Assembly: GCA_002709955.1 (NCBI GenBank)
Contig: PAQY01000016.1
Coordinates: forward strand, 153,501 to 217,500
DNA: 64,000 bases
Direction: 5' to 3'
DNA from: Rhodospirillaceae bacterium
GTDB lineage: Bacteria > Pseudomonadota > Alphaproteobacteria > UBA8366 > Aestuariispiraceae
How positions within the stretch are numbered: position 1 is the stretch's first letter; each line of letters opens with the position of its first letter. Position numbers and translations under genes: made by a program. The notes beneath the pieces were generated by a model. It was not told the origin of the DNA. It made no database searches and saw only the letters and a program-made list of their open reading frames with translations. This document shows, piece by piece, positions 36,188 through 44,743 of this stretch.

Positions 36188-36862
36188 ATGGCGACGACAG
36201 TAACGCGATGGTGGTGGATCAGACACGCCCCAGTGACGGTCAATCAGGGTCGTATTTATGGGGCTGAGGACCTGCCTTGTGAAACCGATGATCCGGATCT
36301 GTATGCAGGCATTGCGGCGATGCTGCCCAGGGATGCGGTGCTGGTCACCAGCAACCTGATGCGCACGCACCAGACGGCAGATGCGATCAAGGCGGCGGGC
36401 GTGTCATTGCCGGAGCGCCTGGAATATCCGGATCTGGCGGAACAGAGTTTTGGTAACTGGCAGGGACAGCATTACGCCGATGTGGAAAAGGTCGATCCCC
36501 GTGTCGTGCATGATTTCTGGCTGTGTCCCGCCCATTGCCGCCCACCCGGTGGGGAGAGCTTCGTTGACCTGATCGCGCGGGTGGCGTGTGCGATTGAGGC
36601 AATTTCTGATGAAAATCCAGGTCGTGATGTTGTGGCGGTTGCACATGGGGGAACGATCCGTGCGGCCCTGGCCATTGCCTTGGGCCTGGATCCAGAACGT
36701 GCCCTGTCTTTCACCATTGATAATTGTTCCCTGACGCGCATTGACCGCATTGAAACCGGCCCTGAAGATCCTCAGCCGGGCAAGGGACAGTTAAGCTGGC
36801 GAACCGTCCTGGTGAACCGGCTGCCGGGAGAGCGCCCGCCGGGTGGAAAGCCACTGCGATGA
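36188..36862 (+). CDS. cobC: histidine phosphatase, probable alpha-ribazole phosphatase
   Basis: 224 residues, phosphoglycerate-mutase-like fold. The catalytic motif is IRHAPV (His13) in place of the usual RHG, a form common in alphaproteobacterial CobC-like proteins. The second His is in VAVAHGG, and LMRTHQTADAI and FGNWQGQ segments are visible. Location between cobS and cobP supports the alpha-ribazole phosphatase assignment, which sequence alone would not give. It overlaps cobP by four bases (ATGA). Confidence 0.8.
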   Translation: MATTVTRWWWIRHAPVTVNQGRIYGAEDLPCETDDPDLYAGIAAMLPRDAVLVTSNLMRTHQTADAIKAAGVSLPERLEYPDLAEQSFGNWQGQHYADVEKVDPRVVHDFWLCPAHCRPPGGESFVDLIARVACAIEAISDENPGRDVVAVAHGGTIRAALAIALGLDPERALSFTIDNCSLTRIDRIETGPEDPQPGKGQLSWRTVLVNRLPGERPPGGKPLR

Positions 36863-37386
36863 CACAGTCTGATTCCCCAAAAATCAGTTTCATTTTCGGT
36901 GGCGCACGATCCGGCAAGACGCGCCGCGCACTTTCCCTGGCGGAAACCAGCGGCATGGCGCCGGTCTATATTGCGACAGGGCAGGCCTTTGATGCGGAAA
37001 TGCAGGATCGCATTGACCGCCACAAGGCGGAACGCGGCCCCCAATGGCGCACGGTAGAAGCCCCCATCGACTTGGCAACGGCAATCACATCCAATGCCAG
37101 TACAGAGACCATTCTGTTGATCGATTGTCTGACCCTGTGGCTCAGCAATCTGACATTTGCACAGCGGGACATAAGCGCCGAAACGCATTTACTGATTCAG
37201 GCCTTGCAGGACGCAACCGGACCTGTGCTTGTCGTCTCTAATGAAGTGGGACTGGGCATCGTGCCAGAAAATGCGCTGGCCCGTCGGTTCCGCGATGATC
37301 AGGGCCGACTGAATCAATCCATCGCTGCGGTCGCGGATCGTGTGGAATTCATCGCAGCAGGCCTTCCTCTGACGTTAAAAGGATAG
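36859..37386 (+). CDS. cobP: adenosylcobinamide kinase / adenosylcobinamide-phosphate guanylyltransferase
   Basis: 175 residues. P-loop GGARSGKT at 14-21, the guanylylated His55 in DRHKAERG, and TLWLSNL and SNEVGLGIVPENALARRFRDDQG motifs. It is bifunctional: it phosphorylates adenosylcobinamide and adds GMP. Translationally coupled to cobC. Confidence 0.95.
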   Translation: MTQSDSPKISFIFGGARSGKTRRALSLAETSGMAPVYIATGQAFDAEMQDRIDRHKAERGPQWRTVEAPIDLATAITSNASTETILLIDCLTLWLSNLTFAQRDISAETHLLIQALQDATGPVLVVSNEVGLGIVPENALARRFRDDQGRLNQSIAAVADRVEFIAAGLPLTLKG

Positions 37387-37395
37387 AACTTTCTC

Positions 37396-38436
37396 ATGGC
37401 AACACGCATCCCTGCTACAGTTATCACCGGCTTTTTGGGTGCAGGCAAAACCAGCCTGATCCGCCATATGATTGAAAACAATCGCGGCAAGCGCCTAGCA
37501 TTCCTGATAAACGAATTTGGCGATTTGGGCATTGATCGCGAATTACTGCTGGGCTGTGGCATTGAAGGCTGTGACGAGGATGATGTGGTGGAATTGTCCA
37601 ATGGCTGCATCTGTTGCACCGTGGCCGATGATTTCCTGCCCGCGATTGAGGCGATTCTGGCACGGCCCAATCCGCCCGATCACATTCTTATCGAAACGTC
37701 GGGCCTGGCCCTGCCAAAGCCGCTGGTAAAGGCTTTTTCCTGGCCTGAGGTAAAGGCGCGGATCACTGTGGATGGTGTGATCACCGTAGTCGACAGCAAG
37801 GCGTTTTCTGAAGGTCGTTTTGCCGATGATGAGGCTGCGGTTCAGGCCCAGCGAGAGGCGGATGACTCGCTTGATCACGATAATCCCCTGGAAGAAGTGT
37901 TCGAAGATCAATTGATGTGTGCAGATATGGTGATCTTGAACAAGCTGGATCTGATTGAAGATGGGGTCGCTGATCGCATTCAGGTCGAACTGGCGGCTCA
38001 TATGCGCCCTGGCGTTCGTTTTGTGCATGCCAGAGAGGCTGCGGTGGATCCTGTCGTGATGCTGGGTCTGGATGCAAAGGCTGAGGATGATCTGGCCAAC
38101 CGCCCCAGTCATCATGATGACCATGGCGATGGCGAAGATGATCACGACCATGATGATTTTGACAGCTTCACCCTGCGCCTTAACAGCGTGGCGGATGCCG
38201 ACGCATTGGAAGCGCGCATCCTGAAGGCGGTCGGCGATCATGATATCTTGCGGGTAAAAGGTTTCCTGGATCGCCCCGGCGTCGCCCGTCGCGAAGTGGT
38301 TCAGGCCGTCGGACCGCGCCTGCGCCGGTATTTTGATCGCGCCTGGCGGCCCGATGAAACCCGTCAGTCAGAATTGGTGATCATTGGCCTGAAAGGCCTG
38401 GACCAGGACGCAATTTCACGGGCGATCCTGGGTTAG
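37396..38436 (+). CDS. CobW-family GTPase metallochaperone
   Basis: 346 residues of the COG0523 family. Walker A GFLGAGKT at 12-19, metal-binding CICC at 71-74, NKLD guanine-specificity motif near 184, and a His/Asp-rich loop (HHDDHGDGEDDHDHDD, about 235-250) that probably collects metal. Such proteins deliver zinc or cobalt. The cobalamin operon context favours cobalt delivery to a CobN chelatase, but no cobN is present in the window. Confidence 0.9.
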   Translation: MATRIPATVITGFLGAGKTSLIRHMIENNRGKRLAFLINEFGDLGIDRELLLGCGIEGCDEDDVVELSNGCICCTVADDFLPAIEAILARPNPPDHILIETSGLALPKPLVKAFSWPEVKARITVDGVITVVDSKAFSEGRFADDEAAVQAQREADDSLDHDNPLEEVFEDQLMCADMVILNKLDLIEDGVADRIQVELAAHMRPGVRFVHAREAAVDPVVMLGLDAKAEDDLANRPSHHDDHGDGEDDHDHDDFDSFTLRLNSVADADALEARILKAVGDHDILRVKGFLDRPGVARREVVQAVGPRLRRYFDRAWRPDETRQSELVIIGLKGLDQDAISRAILG

Positions 38437-38470
38437 GGCGCGGGACGTAGGGGCATTCTGGTGGCGTTTA

Positions 38471-39049
38471 TCACGCGATGACCTTGCCGGTCATCTTTGC
38501 CAGATTTGCCCCGATGTCTTTCAACTGCTTTTCGCGGTCGGGATCGTTGATCGAACCGTCGTCATTGAACAGTTTCGTCGCGCCCGATACGGCCAATTGC
38601 TTGGGCAGGACATGAACCCCGATATTGCCCAGAATGGCGCGCACATGAACAAGGCCGCGCAATCCCCCCAAGGCACCGCCTGATGCGGAAATCAGGGACG
38701 CTGTTTTGTCATTGAAGAAACGCAATCCGGATCCGTCCTGATCGGGGCGTGACACCCAATCAAGGGTGTTTTTCAACAACGGGGTGATGGAACTGTTATA
38801 CTCCGGACAGGCCAGCAGCAGACCATGATTTTCGGCAAACAGGGCGCGAAGCTCTTTTGCCTTGGCCGGAATGCCCTCAGCCGCTTCCAGATCTTCGTCC
38901 ATGATTGGCATCGGATAATCGCGCAAATCGATTACCGTGACCTCCGCCCCGGCCTCCTGAGCGCCTTGTACGGCAACCGCCAGGATCTTTTTATTCAGGG
39001 ATTCCTGTTTGGCACTGCCGGCAAAGGCTAGGATTTTTGGCTTGGTCAT
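38471..39049 (-). CDS. NADPH-dependent FMN reductase family protein
   Basis: 192 residues with flavodoxin-like fold. FMN phosphate loop GSAKQESLNKK near residue 11, and the family motif CPEYNSSITPLLKNTLDW near 83-100. Relatives reduce FMN, quinones or chromate. Divergent from the amidotransferase at 39451, with the 262-nt inverted-repeat element in the shared upstream space; convergent with the CobW gene. Confidence 0.9.
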   Translation of the reverse strand: MTKPKILAFAGSAKQESLNKKILAVAVQGAQEAGAEVTVIDLRDYPMPIMDEDLEAAEGIPAKAKELRALFAENHGLLLACPEYNSSITPLLKNTLDWVSRPDQDGSGLRFFNDKTASLISASGGALGGLRGLVHVRAILGNIGVHVLPKQLAVSGATKLFNDDGSINDPDREKQLKDIGANLAKMTGKVIA

Positions 39050-39450
39050 TGGGATGCTCCTTATGGTGAAAAACAGCCTTTAATCCTTACATAGGATGCT
39101 GCAGTGCGGTGGCAACTGGTGTGGTGCGCGATTATTTGGGATCACCAGGATCCCTTTATCGGCCTGTCGGTTAGGAGAGGGCGTGCAGGCGATGTGGTTC
39201 ATCGTCCAGCGCCCTCGACACCGTCCGACAGGCCGATAAAGGGACCAAAGGCGCTGTTTGCGGCGCTCCGGGCCGCGTCGCCTTCCGCTTGCGATGCCCC
39301 GCATCGCTTCGCGAAACGCTCCTAACCGGAGCACCGCAAACAACGTCCTGGTTGACCCCAAATAACCGCGCACCACACTAAACCTTGCTGGACGGATGGC
39401 CTGCGCTCGGCTACAAGCCGCGCAAAGTATATACCTGAAAGAGGATTTCA
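39050..39450. other. 401-base intergenic space between divergent genes
   Basis: Holds the structured element at 39118-39379 and little else. The 68 bases before it contain a plausible AT-rich promoter for the FMN reductase (TTACATAGGAT), and the 71 bases after it carry TATATAC (39427-39433) and the GAGG ribosome site of the amidotransferase. Confidence 0.5.
39118..39379. repeat. 262-nt nested inverted-repeat element (cloverleaf-like)
   Basis: Outer arms 39118-39150 and 39346-39379 pair over about 30 of 33 positions. Two of the mismatches are A/G transitions that would be G-U pairs in one RNA strand. Immediately inside, 39151-39170 and 39225-39244 pair perfectly over 20 bases, enclosing GAGGGCG/CGCCCTC (39177-39183 with 39210-39216) and CGATG/CATCG (39190-39194 with 39200-39204). 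A third arm pairs 39256-39271 with 39326-39341 (15 of 16), with an inner GCGATGC/GCATCGC hairpin (39291-39297 with 39301-39307). Either a palindromic mobile element (MITE/REP-like) or a structured RNA. No target-site duplication is evident. Confidence 0.85.
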
Positions 39451-40182
39451 ATGCGACTCGGCATTCTAGAAGCCGGGCGGCCGCCTGCGCCGCTTGATGA
39501 AAAACATGGAACCTATCCGGGCATGTTTCAGGACTTGCTGCGTTCGCATTTGCCGGACGGGTCTGAGGTCATCGGCTATCCGGTCATTGAAGACGGCTTT
39601 CCCCGCAGCGTGACGGAATGCGATGCCTGGCTGATCACCGGCAGCGCCTATGGCGTTTATGATGATGTCCCCTTTATCGGGCGGCTGATTGACTTCATTC
39701 AGGATGCCCATAAGGCCGGTGTGCCGATGGTTGGCATTTGCTTTGGTCATCAGATCATTGCTCAGGCGCTGGGCGGTCAGGCAGAAAAGTCTGATAAGGG
39801 CTGGGGCGTCGGGGCGCACAGCTATACCATCCACAAAACACCGACCTGGATGGTGGATGCATCCGTTAACGAAACATTCGATACCTATGTGTCGCATCAG
39901 GATCAGGTGACAGCAGTGCCGCCTGGCGCGACAGTCCTGGCCAGCAGTGATTTTTGCAACAATGCGATGCTGGCAATTGGGGACACGGTTTTGACCCTGC
40001 AAAGCCATCCGGAAATGCCCAGTGCCTATGTTGGGGACCTTTATGATGTGCGCCGCGCGCGGATCGGTGAGGAAAAAGTCGATGCGGCATTAACCACTGT
40101 TGCAAAGACATCCCATGCGCCCGATGCCGACCGCGTTGCCACCTGGATCGGTGCCTTTTTGACCCAAGCCCTTGAAAGTTGA
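39451..40182 (+). CDS. class I glutamine amidotransferase-like protein
   Basis: 243 residues; nucleophile Cys97 in GICFGHQII, catalytic His in LQSHPEM. It belongs to the stand-alone GMP-synthase-like GATase group. Such proteins include gamma-glutamyl-polyamine hydrolase-like enzymes and GATases of unknown acceptor. A GAGG site precedes the ATG. The gene ends nine bases before typA. Confidence 0.88.
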   Translation: MRLGILEAGRPPAPLDEKHGTYPGMFQDLLRSHLPDGSEVIGYPVIEDGFPRSVTECDAWLITGSAYGVYDDVPFIGRLIDFIQDAHKAGVPMVGICFGHQIIAQALGGQAEKSDKGWGVGAHSYTIHKTPTWMVDASVNETFDTYVSHQDQVTAVPPGATVLASSDFCNNAMLAIGDTVLTLQSHPEMPSAYVGDLYDVRRARIGEEKVDAALTTVAKTSHAPDADRVATWIGAFLTQALES

Positions 40183-40191
40183 GATTTGAAA

Positions 40192-42009
40192 ATGGACCTG
40201 CGGAATATCGCGATTATCGCCCACGTTGACCATGGGAAAACGACCCTGGTGGACAAGTTGTTGACCCAATCCGGGGCGGTACAGACGCACAGCGCGCTGA
40301 CGGATCGCGCCATGGATTCCAACGAATTGGAAAAGGAACGCGGGATCACGATCCTGGCGAAATGTACCTCTGTTGAATGGCAGGGCACACGCATCAATAT
40401 CGTCGACACCCCCGGCCACGCCGATTTCGGGGGCGAGGTGGAGCGGATCCTGTCTATGGTCGATGGGGTGGTTCTGTTGGTCGATGCCGCCGAAGGGCCG
40501 ATGCCGCAAACGAAATTCGTGCTGATCAAGGCATTGGATCTGGGCCTGAAACCCATCGTGCTGATTAACAAGGTCGATAAACCTGACGCCCGTCCGGACT
40601 GGGTGATTGACCAGGTGTTTGACCTGTTTGTCGCATTAGATGCCACGGACGAACAATTGGATTTCCCGGTCCTCTATGCCTCTGCCAAGCAGGGTTGGGC
40701 GGCTGAGACACTGGAAGAAGACCGGGTTGATATGACCCCGCTGTTCAATCGTGTGTTGACCCATGTTGCCCCGCCGGTCGCGGACCCGGATGGCCCGTTC
40801 AAAATGCTGGTGACGACGCTGGAAAGCGATCCCTATCTGGGCCGTATCCTGACCGGGCGTATTCTGTCGGGCACGATTACCGTAAACCGCACTGTTAAGG
40901 GCCTGGGTCGCAACGGCAAGGTGATGGAACAGGCGCGCCTGACCAAATTGCTCGCTTTCCGGGGCCTGAAGCGTGAGCCGGTAGACAGCGCCATGGCCGG
41001 TGACATTGTTGCTGTCGCTGGTTTGGGCAAGACCACCGTGGCCGATACGATTTGCGATACCAGTGTCGAAGAACCGATCCCAGCCCGCCCGATCTCTCCG
41101 CCGACCATGGCAATGACTGTATCCGTGAATGACAGCCCCCTGGCAGGTCGTGAAGGCGACAAGCTGACCGGTCGCATGATCGGGGATCGTCTGATCCGTG
41201 AGGCTGAAGGCAATGTCGCGATTAAACTGACGGAAAGCGCTGAAAAGGATGCGTTTGAAGTCGCCGGTCGTGGGGAGTTGCAGCTAGGCGTGCTGCTGGA
41301 ACAATTGCGCCGCGAAGGGTTTGAAATGACCGTTGGGCCGCCGCGCGTGCTGTATCGTGAAGACGAGAATGGCAAACGCCTGGAGCCCATGGAAGAAGCC
41401 CAGATCGATGTCGATGATGAATATTCCGGCGTCGTCGTTGAAAAGATGGGCCTGCGTAAAGGGGAAATGACCGAAATGCGCCCGTCCGGCGGCGGCAAGA
41501 CGCGGATTGTCTTTGACATCCCATCGCGCGGTTTGATCGGGTATCAGGGCGAATTCCTGGCCGATACCCGGGGAACCGGCATCCTGTCGCGCCTGTTCAA
41601 GGGCTTTGCCCCCCATAAGGGCCCCATTCCGGGTCGTCGTGAAGGGGTGCTGATTTCTGCCGAACAGGGCACCGCCGCACCCTATGCGCTGACCAATCTG
41701 GAAGGCCGGGGCGCGCTGTTCGTGGATCCGGGCGATCCGGTTTATGTCGGCATGATCATCGGGGAACACAATAAGGGCAATGACCTTGAAGTGAACCCGA
41801 TCAAGGCAAAGCAGCTGACCAACTTCCGTGCATCGGGCAAGGAAGATACGGTGAAGCTGACGCCCCCAATCCGTCGCACCCTGGAAGAGGCCCTGGCCTA
41901 TATCCAGGACGATGAACGGGTTGAGGTCACCCCGGAATCGATCCGACTGCGCAAGGCAATCATGGATCCCAACGAGCGTAAGAAAGACAAGCGCCGCCGG
42001 GAGTCCTAA
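40192..42009 (+). CDS. typA: translational GTPase TypA/BipA
   Basis: 605 residues from the ATG at 40192 (a TTG at 40186 is unlikely). G-motifs AHVDHGKTT (10-18), DTPGHADFGGE and NKVDKP; then EF-Tu domain 2, EF-G-like domains III and V, and the BipA-specific C-terminal domain (GEHNKGNDLEVNP). It is a ribosome-associated GTPase for assembly and stress adaptation. Followed by a strong hairpin terminator at 42017-42047. Confidence 0.97.
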   Translation: MDLRNIAIIAHVDHGKTTLVDKLLTQSGAVQTHSALTDRAMDSNELEKERGITILAKCTSVEWQGTRINIVDTPGHADFGGEVERILSMVDGVVLLVDAAEGPMPQTKFVLIKALDLGLKPIVLINKVDKPDARPDWVIDQVFDLFVALDATDEQLDFPVLYASAKQGWAAETLEEDRVDMTPLFNRVLTHVAPPVADPDGPFKMLVTTLESDPYLGRILTGRILSGTITVNRTVKGLGRNGKVMEQARLTKLLAFRGLKREPVDSAMAGDIVAVAGLGKTTVADTICDTSVEEPIPARPISPPTMAMTVSVNDSPLAGREGDKLTGRMIGDRLIREAEGNVAIKLTESAEKDAFEVAGRGELQLGVLLEQLRREGFEMTVGPPRVLYREDENGKRLEPMEEAQIDVDDEYSGVVVEKMGLRKGEMTEMRPSGGGKTRIVFDIPSRGLIGYQGEFLADTRGTGILSRLFKGFAPHKGPIPGRREGVLISAEQGTAAPYALTNLEGRGALFVDPGDPVYVGMIIGEHNKGNDLEVNPIKAKQLTNFRASGKEDTVKLTPPIRRTLEEALAYIQDDERVEVTPESIRLRKAIMDPNERKKDKRRRES

Positions 42010-42016
42010 GAAATCT

Positions 42017-42047
42017 GGAACCCTCCCTCGAAATGGGGGAGGGTTCC
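42017..42047. terminator. bidirectional hairpin terminator
   Basis: GGAACCCTCCC (42017-42027) and GGGAGGGTTCC (42037-42047) form an 11-bp perfect stem with a 9-base loop, followed by ATTCTTATT. It sits between typA and the convergent dehydrogenase, so it probably ends both transcripts. Confidence 0.8.
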
Positions 42048-42059
42048 ATTCTTATTGAA

Positions 42060-43025
42060 TTACGCGGTTTCCCGGCCCTTGGGGATAACTTCATAGCCAG
42101 GTTCTTCTGGTTCGTCGTCCAGTATCTCCGCTGGAAAGCCGGGGGCCAGGACTTTGATGTTACACGCATCTTCCAGGCGGCGGATGATGTTTGGGGACCA
42201 TTCGCGCGGGCCATAGCGGCGCTGGCCGTCTTCAAAGATTTCAATCATCTTCGGGTTCAGTTCCAGCGGCACACCGGCACGGTCTGCGATGGTCTGGAAC
42301 AGTCCGATGTCTTTCAGCACCAGATCCATGGTGAAGCTGATATCGCGGCTGCCATTCAGGATGACCTGGCTTTCAGTTTCATGGACAAAGGAATTGCCAG
42401 ACGAAATCTTGATCGCCTCATAGGCGGTGCCCAGATCCATGCCTGCCGCCTTCGCCGTGGTCAGGGCCTCAGTCAGGCTGATCAGGTTGGCGGTCGCCAG
42501 ATAATTGGTGATGACTTTCAGGACGGATGCACTGCCCAGGGGACCGGTATGCAGCACGCGACGACCCAGGACGGTCAGCACCGGCAGCATGCGGTCAAAG
42601 GCAGCGCGCTCACAGCCTGCCAGAATGGCGATATTGCCCGTGGCGGCACGATGGCACCCGCCGCTGACGGGGCAATCAATCGGTTCTGCGCCCTTTGCCT
42701 TGACCATCGCACCCAGTCGTTTGACTTCGGCCTCGTCCGTGGTGCTCATTTCCGCCCAGATCTTGCCGGTGCTCAGGCCTGCCAGGACACCGTCTTCTGC
42801 TTCCAGCACGGCGGCACTGGCGGCTGGGGAGGGCAGGCAGGTGATGATAATATCGCACGCTTTTGCCATAGCCTTGGGGCTGGCGGCGGCTGTGGCCCCT
42901 TTTTCGACAAAGGTTGCGACCAGCGCGTCATTCAGATCGCGCACCATCACATCCTTGCCATTGCGCAACAGGCTGCCTGCCAGTTTACCCCCGACATTAC
43001 CCAGACCGATAAAACCAATTTTCAT
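42060..43025 (-). CDS. NAD(P)-dependent beta-hydroxyacid dehydrogenase (3-hydroxyisobutyrate dehydrogenase family)
   Basis: 321 residues: Rossmann GFIGLGNVG at 4-12, substrate motif PIDCPVSGGCHRA, catalytic Lys in SVLKVITNYLA. The family includes 3-hydroxyisobutyrate, tartronate semialdehyde and glyoxylate reductases. The SGGCHRA variation (usually SGG..GA) and the somewhat long C-terminus leave the substrate open. Monocistronic between a terminator and a 288-base upstream gap. Confidence 0.88.
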   Translation of the reverse strand: MKIGFIGLGNVGGKLAGSLLRNGKDVMVRDLNDALVATFVEKGATAAASPKAMAKACDIIITCLPSPAASAAVLEAEDGVLAGLSTGKIWAEMSTTDEAEVKRLGAMVKAKGAEPIDCPVSGGCHRAATGNIAILAGCERAAFDRMLPVLTVLGRRVLHTGPLGSASVLKVITNYLATANLISLTEALTTAKAAGMDLGTAYEAIKISSGNSFVHETESQVILNGSRDISFTMDLVLKDIGLFQTIADRAGVPLELNPKMIEIFEDGQRRYGPREWSPNIIRRLEDACNIKVLAPGFPAEILDDEPEEPGYEVIPKGRETA

Positions 43026-43313
43026 GCTCGTTTCCTTGTATAAGTGTGCGGCAATTGTGGTGCCCGCGCAGGGCCGATACGGGTGCAGGGTTTCACGAAT
43101 TTCAGCCGCTGCATACCGATTGTTTCTTTTTTCAGGGTCGGGATTGCGCAGAAATTTTCACCTGTCCATAGTTGAAATCAACAGTTCAAAAAATCCTGGG
43201 CACTCTGAAAACAGGCGTACCGGATTTGCTTGATCGGGGCAGCGGGATCATGGGGTGTGCCGGGTCATGGCATGCCTGTAGACACAATGATGCCCACTGA
43301 TGGGGAGGTTCCG

Positions 43314-43595
43314 GTGACGAAATCAGTTCAGGTTTGTATCGAAGGCAAGGTCCAAGGTGTCTGGTTTCGCGCCTGGACTGAACAGCAGGCGCGTGCCCTG
43401 GGGTTGAACGGTTGGGTGCGCAATTGTCCAGATGGCAGTGTCCAGGCGCTGTTCAGTGGCCCGGCAGCGGCGGTTGATCGCATGGTCACCGCCTGTCACG
43501 ACGGCCCGCCCAATGCGCGGGTGACATCGGTCACCCCAGATCCCGCTGAAGCGCCGGATCAGGATGGATTTCAGATCCGCCGGGACGGGGCGTGA
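43314..43595 (+). CDS. acyP: acylphosphatase
   Basis: 93 residues from a GTG at 43314 with GGGGAGG five bases upstream; the longer open frame from 43230 has no family support. Catalytic Arg19 (GVWFR) and Asn37 (GWVRN) match the acylphosphatase active site, and the length is canonical. It hydrolyses acyl phosphates. Confidence 0.92.
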   Translation: MTKSVQVCIEGKVQGVWFRAWTEQQARALGLNGWVRNCPDGSVQALFSGPAAAVDRMVTACHDGPPNARVTSVTPDPAEAPDQDGFQIRRDGA

Positions 43596-43662
43596 GCGGC
43601 AGCGGAATAAGGATTGCCCATGCATAGGCCTCCATCCGACCGATTGACTGTGATTGGATCGT

Positions 43663-44370
43663 TTAAAGCCGCGTTCCAATCGGTCCAAAGACCTCTGTAA
43701 AGGCGGTTTCCAGCGCGATATCCAAATCGTGCAACCCGACCGGCAGACCCAAATCCACCAGCGACGTGACGCCCAGATTCCGGTCTGCGATGCCACAGGG
43801 CACGATGCCGTCGAAATGGCTGAGATCCGGCTCCACATTGATCGATATTCCATGGAAGGTGACCCAATGGCGCACCCGCACACCGATGGCGGCGATTTTG
43901 TCCTCGCGTCCCTTGCCTCGGTCTACCCAGATCCCGACGCGGCCCTCGCGGCGTTCTCCCACGACATTGAATTGGGCCAGAGCGCGGATCACCCATTCTT
44001 CCAGGTCGTGCACGTAACAGCGCACATCCGCGCCGCGCTCTTTCAGGTTCAACATGGCATAGGCGATGCGCTGGCCTGGCCCATGATAGGTATATTGCCC
44101 GCCCCGCCCGGTTTTATGCACGGGAAAGCGCGCGGGCGTCAGCAGGTCCTGCACCTTCGCGCTGGTGCCAGCGGTATAGAGCGGGGGATGCTCCAACAGC
44201 CAGATCTGCTCTGGCGCGGTGCCGGCATGAATGGCCGTAACGCGGGCTTCCATCTCTGCCACGGCGGTGTCATAGGCCACCGGCTCCGCACTGACGCGCC
44301 AATCCGGTCGTGCGGTTTCGGACCAGCGGTCCGGGGAACAGGATTTGCCGAGGGGGGCGCTTAAATCCAT
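43663..44370 (-). CDS. lipB: lipoyl(octanoyl) transferase
   Basis: 235 residues from the ATG at 44370 (another ATG at 44400). Signature [24 protein letters not shown], the catalytic Cys in IVPCGI and the Lys in EDKIAAIG. It transfers octanoyl groups from ACP to lipoyl domains. Convergent with acyP; upstream is the tRNA-Leu in the opposite direction. Confidence 0.95.
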   Translation of the reverse strand: MDLSAPLGKSCSPDRWSETARPDWRVSAEPVAYDTAVAEMEARVTAIHAGTAPEQIWLLEHPPLYTAGTSAKVQDLLTPARFPVHKTGRGGQYTYHGPGQRIAYAMLNLKERGADVRCYVHDLEEWVIRALAQFNVVGERREGRVGIWVDRGKGREDKIAAIGVRVRHWVTFHGISINVEPDLSHFDGIVPCGIADRNLGVTSLVDLGLPVGLHDLDIALETAFTEVFGPIGTRL

Positions 44371-44480
44371 AACGGGTCGAATTCCTTTGCACACAGCCAT
44401 CGCCCCGCTTGATCGGGGGCCGGTGATTGGCTATACCATCGCGCACTCGCGGGCAAAAGCCCCCGAGCATGGCATGGTGT

Positions 44481-44567
44481 GCGGTCGTGGCGGAATTGGT
44501 AGACGCGCAGCGTTGAGGTCGCTGTCCGGTAACACGGGTGGAAGTTCGAGTCTTCTCGACCGCACCA
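44481..44567 (+). tRNA. tRNA-Leu (anticodon GAG)
   Basis: Class II tRNA of 87 bases including encoded CCA (44565-44567). Acceptor stem GCGGTCG (44481-44487) with CGACCGC (44557-44563), anticodon stem CAGCG/CGCTG around loop TTGAGGT with GAG at 44515-44517, long variable arm (TCCGGTAACACGGGT region) and the T-arm GTTCGAGTC. Reads CUC and CUU leucine codons. Confidence 0.97.
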
Positions 44568-44592
44568 TGTCTTGATTTAAGGGATTCTGAAC

Positions 44593-44613
44593 ATCTCTGT
44601 TCAAAGAGATTTT
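44593..44613 (+). terminator. probable terminator after tRNA-Leu
   Basis: ATCTCT (44593-44598) and AGAGAT (44605-44610) around a six-base loop, then TTT. A short AT-rich stem with a short T-run, in the right place 26 bases past the tRNA; strength is modest. Confidence 0.55.
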
Positions 44614-44743
44614 CCACCAGCCCCCTTTCCCCTGCTGTAATTTTGGATAAGATGCTGGCATGACCGCATTTATAGCGGGGTGGCCGGTGTCTGGGGCTGT
44701 GCGTTGCACGGTTCAATCACGTAATTCAGGGGGATAGATACTC

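Noticed and set aside
39104..39325. 73-residue frame through the inverted-repeat element
   Set aside because: Its codons follow the stem-loop arms; a repeated element can carry such chance frames. Not called as a gene.
39118..39379. Insertion sequence or full transposon
   Set aside because: No transposase frame and no evident target-site duplication; only a non-autonomous repeat or RNA remains possible.
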